From positions 62,001 to 126,000 of the forward strand of contig NZ_JADZ01000023.1 in assembly GCF_000518645.1 (NCBI RefSeq): a stretch of 64,000 bases of DNA, given 5' to 3'. The notes under the pieces were generated by a model. The model did no database searches and was not told where the DNA came from. It saw only the letters and a program-made list of their open reading frames with translations. Of this stretch, positions 26,849-34,236 are shown one piece after another. The translations under genes and the position numbers were made by a program. Numbering within the stretch: the stretch's first letter is position 1; each line of letters begins with the position of its first letter. Source of the stretch: Curvibacter gracilis ATCC BAA-807 (lineage in GTDB: Bacteria; Pseudomonadota; Gammaproteobacteria; Burkholderiales; Burkholderiaceae_C).

Positions 26849-27961
26849 TCATACCCACTCGGCCGCAGCCAGTTGCCAAAGGCTGCCCAGCCAGGCCGAA
26901 GCCGCCAGGCTCTGGGCCGAGGTCGCCCGCAGGTGATAGGCCGGTGCACCGGCGCCGTCCAGCGCCAGGCGCGGGTCAAAGTCTTCGGCCGCAGGGTAGT
27001 GGCTGCCGTCGAAATGGCGCGCGTGAAAGCCAGCGCCCACGCCACTGCGGGCCCGCACGAACTCTGCCAGGCTGGTGCCCAGCAGGCGGCCGGCCGCCGA
27101 GTCCACCGGGTAATGCAGGCCGGCCACCGTGCGGTTGACCGCCACGCGCGCTGCCAGGCGCTGCAATTGCACATCCCTCACGTCATCGCTGGGCAACAAG
27201 TGGCTCAGCAGTGCAGTCAACAGATAAGACTCGGTGGCATGCCCGCTGGGCCAGCTGGCATGCCCGGGGGTGGGCAGCACGGGCTGGATCTGGGGCGACA
27301 GCTGCACCGGCCGGGGCACATCAAAGCCCAGCTTCAGCCGCATTTCGACCAGGTTGGCCAGGCCCAGGGCCGCGCCCAGCAGCTCCAGGGTGTGCTTGTG
27401 GCGCTCGGCATTCAGCCCCAGGATGGGGGCGATGAAGTCCAGCGCTCCGTTGACCTGGGCCAGGATTTCGCCGCCCCGGTCGTCGCGCAGTTCGGCATAG
27501 TGGGCCACCAGGTCCAGCTGTCCACGGAAGGTGTCGGGGCCCGGACGACTCAGGCGCACCACCTCGACCGGTGCGGCGCCAGGCCCTTGAAACACCAGCG
27601 CCAGGGCATGGCCGTGATGCTCGAAGTGAAGGCCCGCCAGCATCTCAAAGGACACCGTGCCCACCCGGGCCGCAGCCCGGCTTCGGGCCAAGGCCTGCAC
27701 AGCGTCCACCGCCGGCAAGGTGGGCGCCGTGCTCAAAGGCACCGGCAAGCCGACCAGGGCCGCGCGGGTGTTGGTCAGCGCCGAGGCCAGCAGCTCGGGG
27801 CTGAGGGCGGCAGCATACCCGCCGGAATAGCCTCCTGAGTAGCCTCCTGAGTAGCCCCCTGAATAGCCTCCGGAGTACCCACCGGAATAACCTCCCGAAT
27901 AGCCTCCCGAATAGCCTCCTGAATACCCCCCTGAATATCCGCCCGAATAACCACCTGACAT
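26849..27961 (-). CDS. PAP2/vanadium haloperoxidase-like enzyme with N-terminal SGGY repeat tail
   Basis: A 370-residue protein. Residues 2-49 are twelve perfect SGGY repeats. From about residue 100 it is a helical PAP2-superfamily enzyme with the full active-site set: K210...R217-P218 in KLGFDVPRP, S239/H241 in WPSGHATES, and R277...H283...D287 in RTVAGLHYPVD. This spacing is shared by bacterial acid phosphatases and vanadium-dependent haloperoxidases; the absence of membrane helices and the length favour the haloperoxidase-like soluble group. The ATG at 27961 has a strong AAGGAGGG 7-8 bases upstream, so the repeats are truly translated. No signal peptide is seen. It is cotranscribed with the S8 peptidase. 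Function is unknown. Confidence 0.85.
   Translation of the reverse strand: MSGGYSGGYSGGYSGGYSGGYSGGYSGGYSGGYSGGYSGGYSGGYSGGYAAALSPELLASALTNTRAALVGLPVPLSTAPTLPAVDAVQALARSRAAARVGTVSFEMLAGLHFEHHGHALALVFQGPGAAPVEVVRLSRPGPDTFRGQLDLVAHYAELRDDRGGEILAQVNGALDFIAPILGLNAERHKHTLELLGAALGLANLVEMRLKLGFDVPRPVQLSPQIQPVLPTPGHASWPSGHATESYLLTALLSHLLPSDDVRDVQLQRLAARVAVNRTVAGLHYPVDSAAGRLLGTSLAEFVRARSGVGAGFHARHFDGSHYPAAEDFDPRLALDGAGAPAYHLRATSAQSLAASAWLGSLWQLAAAEWV
27815..27958. repeat. 12 x 12-bp coding repeat (SGGY) with synonymous variation
   Basis: The 144 bp encode twelve exact Ser-Gly-Gly-Tyr units on the minus strand. The third codon positions vary between units (Gly as GGA, GGG, GGC or GGT; Tyr as TAC or TAT) while the amino acids never do. 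This indicates selection on the protein sequence rather than fresh slippage. Confidence 0.95.
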
Positions 27962-28065
27962 GACTCGCCCTCCTTGAGATGGGTTGTTGAAATCAGTCCG
28001 ACGCCGCCCTCAGGTCAGCGTCACAGTCCGCAATCCGTTCCGCGCCCGCGGTCTGGGCCGGGCGC

Positions 28066-29883
28066 TCAGGCCTCAGGCACGCCCAGCGCGCGCAGCGCCG
28101 CCATGCAGCGCTGGCGCGTCACGCTGTGGCCGCTGCCGATGGCCATGTAGGTCTCGATGGTCAGTTCGGGCTGCTCCTGCAGCAGGCTGGCCAGCGTCTG
28201 CCGGGCCGCGTCCATGGCCCCCAGCTCCACCTGGGCGGTCAGCAGCACACGGTAGGCCGGCGCGTGGTGCCGGTTGGCCTGGATCGAGCGCTGCGCATAG
28301 CGCAAAGCCCCTTCATGGTCGTGGTTGGTCAGCAAGGCCGAGGCGGTGATCAGGTCGTAAAAGTACCGGATCGGGTCCAGCGGCGACAAGGCCTCGGCAT
28401 ACAAGGCCTCCGCCACGGACTCGGGGGCCGAGCCCCACATCGACGACAGCACGCTCTTGAACAGCCAGGCCATCGACTCATTCGGGTTGGCCTTGACGGC
28501 GGCGTTCAGGCGCTGCTCTGCCAGGCCGAACTCACCGAGCAGCTGGGTGTAGATGTGCCCCTCCACCGACAGCGTGAGCGCGTTTTCCGGCTCCAGATCC
28601 AGCGCGCGCTGGGTCTGGCTCAAGGCGAGTCGCACCTCGCGCTGCGGATCGGGGCTGAGGCCGCGCACGATGTTCAGCACATGCCACTTGGCCAGCCAGG
28701 CCCGCAAGCTGGCCTCGCGCCCATGGCGTTCGATCAAGGCCGTCAGGATCTCGCGACTGCGCTGGAAGTCAGCCAACGACGCCCGGTGCATCAAGGCAAT
28801 GCCCCCCACCATCAAGGCATTGCTGTCCAGCCGCGGCAAGGGCTGTGACAAGGCCTGCCCCACCTCGGCGTTGACGATGCGGTGGTTGACCGCCTGGCTC
28901 AGCTGTTCGATGAGCTGGCTGGAGACCTGCAGCAGGTCCAGCGTGTCATCGCTGAGCCGCTCGGCCCAGATCACCTCGCCACGGCGGGTGTCGGTGAGCT
29001 CGGCCATGATCAGGGTGCGCGCGCCCTGAACCGCGTAACTGCCCGAGAGCAGGTAGGCCGCCGCCAGGCGTTCGCCGGCCACCGTGGCGCCGTCGCTGCG
29101 CTCGCGCAGGCCCTGCGTGGACATGCGTGAGATCACCCGCACATCCGGCAGCCGCGACAAGCGGGCAATGACCCCGTCGGCGATCAGGTCGCCGATCACC
29201 CAGTCCTGCCCCTCTGTGCTGCGGCTGCGGAAAGGCGCAACCGCCACGGTGGGGCGCAGCGGCTTGCGTTCTTCGCTGACCGTGCGCAACACCGGGTTGA
29301 TGCCCGGCGGGCCCAGACGGAAAGCCCGCACAGGGGCCTCCAGGTGCTTGAGGTAACACTCCCCCAGGTCACACAGCTCGCCATCCAGCCCGTCCACGAG
29401 CAGATCGCGCATGTCCAGGCTGACCACGGTCTCACCCGGCCCGGCCAGGGTGCACAGCCGGGTGGCCAGATTCACGCCCTGGCCATAGATGTCGTCGGCC
29501 CCCTGGTAGACAGGGGCTGCATGCAAGCCGATGCGCAGCGCCATGCCCCCGGTGCGCAGCGCCGTCAGGCCGACGCCCTGCAGCAAGGCGTGCAATTGCT
29601 GAGCCACGGTGGCGGCCCGCCCGGCCAGGGCAAACTCGGCCATCAAGCCGTCGCCCAGGCTCTTGACCACCCGGCCCGATGCGCCCTCGATCAGACGCCT
29701 GGCCTGCACCGTGAAGGCATGCCAGCGGGTCACCGTGCCATGCTCGTCCTCCTGCATCAGACGGACCGACTCCACCAGATCGACCACCAGGATCACCCGC
29801 GTGGCGCCGGGCAGACGCAACTGTTCGGCACCGAGGTGGCCCGCAGCAGCTTCGGCAGAATCAATCAGCTTCGATGGACTCAC
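28066..29883 (-). CDS. Class III adenylate cyclase with TolB/FlgO-like region and TPR repeats
   Basis: A 605-residue protein. The cyclase domain (about 25-190) has both metal Asp residues (D35 in VVDLVESV and D78 in KSLGDGLM) and the transition-state N138/R142 in GVNLATRL. The base-specifying pair K74 and D131 suits ATP, so cAMP is the expected product. Residues about 212-330 (PTVAVAPFRS onward) resemble the TolB/FlgO-like module often fused to such cyclases, followed by TPR-type helices to the end. No membrane segment is seen. The start is a GTG at 29883, placed 26 codons before the domain, with no strong ribosome binding site. It lies between a cNMP-binding EAL protein and the SGGY-repeat enzyme, all on the minus strand. 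Confidence 0.88.
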   Translation of the reverse strand: MSPSKLIDSAEAAAGHLGAEQLRLPGATRVILVVDLVESVRLMQEDEHGTVTRWHAFTVQARRLIEGASGRVVKSLGDGLMAEFALAGRAATVAQQLHALLQGVGLTALRTGGMALRIGLHAAPVYQGADDIYGQGVNLATRLCTLAGPGETVVSLDMRDLLVDGLDGELCDLGECYLKHLEAPVRAFRLGPPGINPVLRTVSEERKPLRPTVAVAPFRSRSTEGQDWVIGDLIADGVIARLSRLPDVRVISRMSTQGLRERSDGATVAGERLAAAYLLSGSYAVQGARTLIMAELTDTRRGEVIWAERLSDDTLDLLQVSSQLIEQLSQAVNHRIVNAEVGQALSQPLPRLDSNALMVGGIALMHRASLADFQRSREILTALIERHGREASLRAWLAKWHVLNIVRGLSPDPQREVRLALSQTQRALDLEPENALTLSVEGHIYTQLLGEFGLAEQRLNAAVKANPNESMAWLFKSVLSSMWGSAPESVAEALYAEALSPLDPIRYFYDLITASALLTNHDHEGALRYAQRSIQANRHHAPAYRVLLTAQVELGAMDAARQTLASLLQEQPELTIETYMAIGSGHSVTRQRCMAALRALGVPEA

Positions 29884-29971
29884 GGCGTGGGTGGGAAGGT
29901 TGCAAATACGCGTTCAAGTGAAGCGATGACCGCGTGGCCTGACCGAAAGCACAGCCTGGCATCTGATCACC

Positions 29972-30000
29972 TGTGACCGCAATGATTACACATCATCACA
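29972..30000. promoter_or_regulatory. Inverted TGTGA...TCACA elements upstream of the cyclase gene
   Basis: TGTGA (29972-29976) and TCACA (29996-30000) are inverted with 19 bp between them and enclose ATGAT-N5-ATCAT (29982-29996). TGTGA/TCACA are CRP half-site sequences, but CRP needs a 6-bp spacer, so this is not a standard CRP site. It may still be a regulatory palindrome. Confidence 0.25.
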
Positions 30001-30022
30001 AATCCAGACAGGCCTGGCGCCA

Positions 30023-31270
30023 TCAGCCAGCCAGGTCTGACGCCACATCGGCGCGAGCCTGCAACCAGGGCAGCAAATCAACCAGCAGCATGGGCCGGGC
30101 AAAAAAGAAACCCTGGGCAAAGGTGCATCCCATGCGCCGCAACACCTCACCGGTCTCGGCGTCTTCGATGCCCTCGGCCACCGTGCTCATGCCCAGCAGG
30201 GCCGACAACTCCAGCGCCGATTTGACAATGTGGAAGCTGCGCTCACCCCGGTGCAGGCGCTCGACAAAGCTGCGATCGATCTTGAGGCAGGAAAAAGGCA
30301 GGGTCTGCAAGTAGCCCAGGCCGGCGTACCCGGTGCCGAAGTCGTCCAGCGCCACGCCCACGCCCAGGCCACGCAAGGCCTGCACCACATGGGTCACCAC
30401 CTCGACGCTGCTGATCACGATGGACTCGGTCAATTCGATGTGCAGCTCGTCCGGGCGCATCCGGTGTTCTGCCAGACAGGCCTGGATGCGCTGCATCGCA
30501 CCGGGCGCACAGAGCTCGGGTGCCGACAGGTTGACACTCATGAAAGCGGGCGCACCCGCCTGCCCCCAGCAAAGCCCGCGCAACTGAGCCCAATCGGCCG
30601 CTGCGCGCTGCATCACGAACTCCCCCACCCGGTGAATCAGGCCCGTCTTTTCTGCCAAGGGGATGAACTCATCCGGGCTGATCAAGCCCAATGCCGGGTG
30701 GCGCCAGCGCACCAGGGCCTCCAGGCCGGCCACGCGGCCATCCGACAGCCACACGATGGGCTGGTAGTGCACCTCCAGCTGCCCCAGCCGCAGGCCATCT
30801 GACAGACTCTGGGCCAGCGACAGTGTGCGCAAAGCCGCCATGTGCAGGCGTTCGTCAGGGTCGAGTTCCGTGGCTGAGCGTGGGGACTGGCGCTCAAAGC
30901 CCTCCAGCTCCAGCCGGGCTGCGCGCTCGCTGCGCACCCGGTCGAGCAGCACCTTGACCAGGTACTGCACCACCGGATCCGCCTGTTGCAACAGGCCTTC
31001 GATGTGGCTGCGGTCGATGCGGATCAGCCGGGTCGGCACCAGGGTTCGCACCGTGGCGCTGCGAGGCAAGCCATCCAGCAGGGCGATTTCGCCGAACATC
31101 GCGCCCTCGGCCAACACCTCGATGCGCCGCTGTGCGCCTTCGGGGCCCAGCAGAATCTCCACGCAGCCACTGTCGATCACATAGGCGGCCTCTCCCGCGT
31201 CACCCGCGCGAAAGATCGTCGTATCGGCTGCAAAGGTTTCCCGCTGGAAACCGGTGGACACATCCGCCAT
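30023..31270 (-). CDS. Cyclic-nucleotide-binding EAL domain protein, likely cAMP-controlled c-di-GMP phosphodiesterase
   Basis: A 415-residue soluble protein. Residues 5-115 form a cNMP-binding domain with the phosphate-binding cassette FGEIALL (59-65) and PRSATV (69-74), the cAMP-type consensus. Residues about 155-400 form an EAL domain with EALVRW (E184), ELTESIV, DDFGTGYAGL, KIDRSF and AEGIED, all intact, so c-di-GMP hydrolysis is expected. This domain order is that of Bdellovibrio Bd1971, a cAMP-sensing phosphodiesterase. GGGAG lies 7-8 bases before the ATG. The next gene downstream encodes an adenylate cyclase, which gives a likely source of the signal. Confidence 0.92.
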   Translation of the reverse strand: MADVSTGFQRETFAADTTIFRAGDAGEAAYVIDSGCVEILLGPEGAQRRIEVLAEGAMFGEIALLDGLPRSATVRTLVPTRLIRIDRSHIEGLLQQADPVVQYLVKVLLDRVRSERAARLELEGFERQSPRSATELDPDERLHMAALRTLSLAQSLSDGLRLGQLEVHYQPIVWLSDGRVAGLEALVRWRHPALGLISPDEFIPLAEKTGLIHRVGEFVMQRAAADWAQLRGLCWGQAGAPAFMSVNLSAPELCAPGAMQRIQACLAEHRMRPDELHIELTESIVISSVEVVTHVVQALRGLGVGVALDDFGTGYAGLGYLQTLPFSCLKIDRSFVERLHRGERSFHIVKSALELSALLGMSTVAEGIEDAETGEVLRRMGCTFAQGFFFARPMLLVDLLPWLQARADVASDLAG

Positions 31271-31335
31271 GAATGGCTCCCTTCAGCGGCATTCAGCATA
31301 GCAGGATGTATCTCCCCGTTACAAGGCAGCCCGGG

Positions 31336-31350
31336 TCCCCCAGCGGGGGA
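31336..31350. repeat. Short GC hairpin TCCCCC-AGC-GGGGGA
   Basis: Six perfect base pairs surround a 3-base loop in the divergent spacer between the cNMP-EAL gene and the 31.5-kb gene. There is no T run in either direction. Its role is unknown. Confidence 0.5.
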
Positions 31351-31381
31351 TTCCGGTCAAGCCAAAAATCCTGTTTCCAAA

Positions 31382-31431
31382 TTCAATGACGAACAAAAAC
31401 CTTACATGCCGTTACCACGATCGTCATTGAA
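31382..31431. promoter_or_regulatory. Perfect 11-bp inverted repeat upstream of the 31.5-kb gene
   Basis: TTCAATGACGA (31382-31392) and TCGTCATTGAA (31421-31431) are exact inverted copies with 28 bp between them; the centres are 39 bp apart, close to four helical turns. It lies 70 bp before the ATG at 31502 and is more AT-rich than the neighbourhood. It looks like a paired operator for a dimeric regulator. Confidence 0.5.
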
Positions 31432-31501
31432 AAGCAGCCGTTCATGGCGATGATTTCAACTCTTCCTGCTTCAAGGAAACCCTCTTTCAAGGAGCATGTC
31501 C

Positions 31502-32005
31502 ATGAGCTTGAACACTCAACCAACGCCGGTGCCCGCCGGCCTCCCCACCGCTGTGCTGGCGCGTCAGGTTGGCGGACCCGAACTGGCCCGCGCCGTGACG
31601 GCTGAATCGCCCGAAGAGCAAGGCAAAGCCGTGTCGCTGTTGATCGGTCAGGTCTATGAATCGGCCAGCCCGCCGCTGAAGGCGCGCCTGCTGCAGCGCC
31701 TGGTGGCCCCCCTGGGGGTGCTGGCCGCAGTGGCCGTGGCCCACGGCGCATTTGCCCGCATCAAGTTACAGACGGGCTGGCAGGACCTGCCAGGCCTGCA
31801 GGGCCTGGGCCCCGAATTGCAGAAGATCAGCGTGGACGACGTGGTGGCCCTGGCCGACCGCGTGCAACTGCTGGGCACCGACGCCCTGCTGCGCCTGGCC
31901 GATGTGATCGGAAAATCACCGGTGCTGGCCTCCTCGGCGGCAGCAGCCCTGCTGATGACCTTGCTGATCCGCTCGGCACAGAACAGCCCACCGGCTGAAG
32001 ATTAA
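31502..32005 (+). CDS. Small protein of unknown function with hydrophobic segments
   Basis: A 167-residue protein I do not recognise. It has a central hydrophobic stretch (LGVLAAVAVAHGAFARI) and a C-terminal one (VLASSAAAALLMTLLI), so it may associate with the membrane. The middle (ELQKISVDDVVALADRVQLL) is helical. I chose the ATG at 31502 because AAGGAG lies 7 bases upstream; the ATG at 31496 would be too close to it. The start is divergent from the cNMP-EAL gene. Its TAA stop overlaps, in TTAA, the stop codon of the convergent hydratase gene. Confidence 0.65.
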   Translation: MSLNTQPTPVPAGLPTAVLARQVGGPELARAVTAESPEEQGKAVSLLIGQVYESASPPLKARLLQRLVAPLGVLAAVAVAHGAFARIKLQTGWQDLPGLQGLGPELQKISVDDVVALADRVQLLGTDALLRLADVIGKSPVLASSAAAALLMTLLIRSAQNSPPAED

Positions 32006-32772
32006 GAGATCAGACTCAGCCCCACCTCGCCCCAGGACCCGAGTCGGCCCTGCACGCTCACCCCAGCTTCCAGCGCCCACAGCAGGCCGGTACAGGACCC
32101 CGTGGTCACGATCTGGCCGCCGCGCAGCGGCAGACCCCGCCGGGCCGTGTGCCCGATCAGCCAATCCACCAGCCGGCGCAGGTCTTGCGCCGGGTTGCCG
32201 CCCACCGTGCTGGCCACCGTCTGGCCGTTCCAGCACAGCGTGGCGCCCAGGGTCGGCAGATCGGGTTCGGGGTCGGCCGCGCCCAGCGGGCGCGCGGGCC
32301 CCAGGATCAAAGCGCCATGGCTTTGCAGATCGGCCAGCCGCAGCAGGGCCGGGCTGGCCTGACCCGCGGCCAAGCGCGAGTCCACCCACTCGATGGCCGG
32401 CAGCACCGCATCGAACACCGTGCACAAGAGGGCATCGCCCAGCCCCTGCTGCTGGGGCGGCAGGTCGTGCGCCACGCGCAGGGCCAGTTCCACCTCCAGC
32501 CCCCGCAAGGCACCCCGGGGTGGGCTCAGGGCCACGCCTGAAGCCAGCAGGCCGGCCGCGGGCAGGGGCGCGCAGATGGGAGTGTGGGTGGGGCCGGCCG
32601 CGCCCACTTTCCAGCCCCCGACCGGGCCCAGCCAACGCAGGCTCTGATCCTGCACGGCATAGGCGGCGGCCGCATCGGACAAGGTAGAGGCATCGCAGAC
32701 CGGGCCGCTGACCCGGGGCCGGCCGGGCTGCCGGGCCTGCCACAAGGCCTGGGCCAGGGCCGCAGGCGTCAT
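32002..32772 (-). CDS. 2-keto-4-pentenoate hydratase / fumarylacetoacetase-fold protein
   Basis: A 256-residue protein of the MhpD/DmpE hydratase group. Segments such as LGPVGGWKVGAAGP, EVELALRVAHDLP, VLPAIEWVDSR and IVTTGSCTGLLWA follow the family pattern, with acidic metal ligands in EVELA and EWVD. Members hydrate 2-hydroxypenta-2,4-dienoates from meta-cleavage pathways or decarboxylate related ketoacids. The start overlaps the amidase stop (ATGA, 32772-32769), so translation is coupled. With an amidase and an amino-acid-type receptor upstream, the substrate may come from an amide-containing ring product, but that is inference. Confidence 0.82.
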   Translation of the reverse strand: MTPAALAQALWQARQPGRPRVSGPVCDASTLSDAAAAYAVQDQSLRWLGPVGGWKVGAAGPTHTPICAPLPAAGLLASGVALSPPRGALRGLEVELALRVAHDLPPQQQGLGDALLCTVFDAVLPAIEWVDSRLAAGQASPALLRLADLQSHGALILGPARPLGAADPEPDLPTLGATLCWNGQTVASTVGGNPAQDLRRLVDWLIGHTARRGLPLRGGQIVTTGSCTGLLWALEAGVSVQGRLGSWGEVGLSLIS

Positions 32773-34208
32773 GCCAGGGCCTCAGCGGGCGCGGGCTCCA
32801 GGCCGGGCGGCCAGAGCGGGCCCTGGCGCAGCACGGGCTCCCACTCGCGGGCCAGGGCCAGCACGGCAGCGTCAGCGCCGGCCGGGCCGATCAATTGCAG
32901 GCCACAGGGCAGCCCGTCCACCAAGCCGGTCGGCAGGCTGATGGCGGGCAGGCCGGCGGCATTGGCGAGCGCGGTGAACACCGCATGCCCGCGCGGGCCC
33001 ACGGCCTGGCCATCGATCTGTTCGGGGTGGCTGGCCCCCAGCGGCCAGGCCACACAGGCCGTGCTCGGGGTGAGCACAAAGTCGGCCTGCTCGAACAGAT
33101 CACGCATCGTCTGCTGCAGCACGTGGATGGCCGCCAGCAGGCGAAACAGGCTTTGCGCCGTGCCCTGGCGCCCGGCGGCCAAGGCGGCCTGCGCCACCGG
33201 GCCGGCCAGGCGCAGATCGGCCGGGGCCGGCTGCCCGGTGCCGAGGCGGGCCCAGGCCGCGGGCGTGTCCAGCAACCAGGCCAGGCCCACACCATTGAGG
33301 CTGGACCAATGCTGGTTCAAATCGTCGGCCAGATCGAACGCGGCGGGCTGCACCAGCTCATGGCCCAGCGCCTGCAAGCCCTCGGTCACCTGGGCCAGGC
33401 GCTCACGCACCCCGGCCTGCACCGGGTGCTGGCCGAAACGGGGCAGCACCAGGATGCGGGCCGGTCGGGAGGGCGGCTCGGGCAGAGCGGCCTTCGCACC
33501 ACCGGCCAGCACCCCCAGCAAGGTCTGCAGGTCGCGGCTGCTGCGGGCCAGCCCACCCACCACCTCATAGTCCAGAAAGATCTCAGGCAGGCCGCCCGCC
33601 CGCGGCACCCGGCCGGCCGAGGGCTTGAAGCCCAGCACGCCGCAGTGGGCGGCCGGCCGGCGGATCGAGCCACCGCCATCGGTGGCCAGCGCCAATGGGC
33701 CCAGGCCGGCGGCCACGGCGGCCGCGGCACCGCCCGACGATCCGCCGGGCGTGCGGCCCAGGTCCCAGGGGTTGTGGCAGGGGCCGTGCAAGAGGTTGTC
33801 GGTGATGCCCTGCATGGCAAATTCAGGCAGGTGGGTCTTGGCCCACAGCACGGAACCGGCGGCGCGCAGCCGGGCCACCGGCAGTTCGTCGGCCGGGCGG
33901 GGCTGCTCGGGCAGCAGGCGGCTGCCCCAGCGGGTGGGCCAGCCCTGCACGTGCAGGTTGTCTTTGACCGTGACGGGCACGCCGTCGAGCTCGCTCAGGG
34001 GCTGCCCCTGGGCCCAGCGCCGGGTGCTGGCCCGGGCGGCAGCCAGTGCGCCTTCGGGGTCGCGCCAGATCAGCGCGTTCAGACGCTCCCGGGTGGCCGC
34101 ATCCCGTGCCAGGCAGGCCTGCAAGGCCTGCTCGGGTGTGAAGCGGCCCGCCCGGTAACCAGCCACCAGCGCGGTGGCATCCAGGCGCCAGAGCGCTGGG
34201 CCGGTCAT
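32769..34208 (-). CDS. Amidase (amidase signature family)
   Basis: A 479-residue amidase-signature enzyme with the Ser-cisSer-Lys triad visible: Lys in VTVKDN, the Gly/Ser-rich GGSSGGAAAAVAAG loop and the nucleophile region DGGGSIRRPA. It hydrolyses an amide to acid and ammonia in the cytoplasm; substrate range in the family is wide. It is not GatA by context, as no gatB or gatC is nearby. The start follows the receptor gene by 28 bp and its stop overlaps the hydratase start, so it is the middle gene of a three-gene operon probably controlled by nitrogen supply. Confidence 0.9.
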   Translation of the reverse strand: MTGPALWRLDATALVAGYRAGRFTPEQALQACLARDAATRERLNALIWRDPEGALAAARASTRRWAQGQPLSELDGVPVTVKDNLHVQGWPTRWGSRLLPEQPRPADELPVARLRAAGSVLWAKTHLPEFAMQGITDNLLHGPCHNPWDLGRTPGGSSGGAAAAVAAGLGPLALATDGGGSIRRPAAHCGVLGFKPSAGRVPRAGGLPEIFLDYEVVGGLARSSRDLQTLLGVLAGGAKAALPEPPSRPARILVLPRFGQHPVQAGVRERLAQVTEGLQALGHELVQPAAFDLADDLNQHWSSLNGVGLAWLLDTPAAWARLGTGQPAPADLRLAGPVAQAALAAGRQGTAQSLFRLLAAIHVLQQTMRDLFEQADFVLTPSTACVAWPLGASHPEQIDGQAVGPRGHAVFTALANAAGLPAISLPTGLVDGLPCGLQLIGPAGADAAVLALAREWEPVLRQGPLWPPGLEPAPAEALA

Positions 34209-34236
34209 GGGATGCAGCTTGTTCGGGTGAGGCCGC

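Noticed and set aside
27815-27958. Tandem 12-bp repeat as a CRISPR array
   Set aside because: There are no spacers, the unit is 12 bp and in frame, and it encodes SGGY repeats after a strong ribosome binding site.
29972-30000. Canonical CRP site upstream of the adenylate cyclase gene
   Set aside because: The half-sites TGTGA and TCACA are present but 19 bp apart instead of 6, so CRP binding is not supported.
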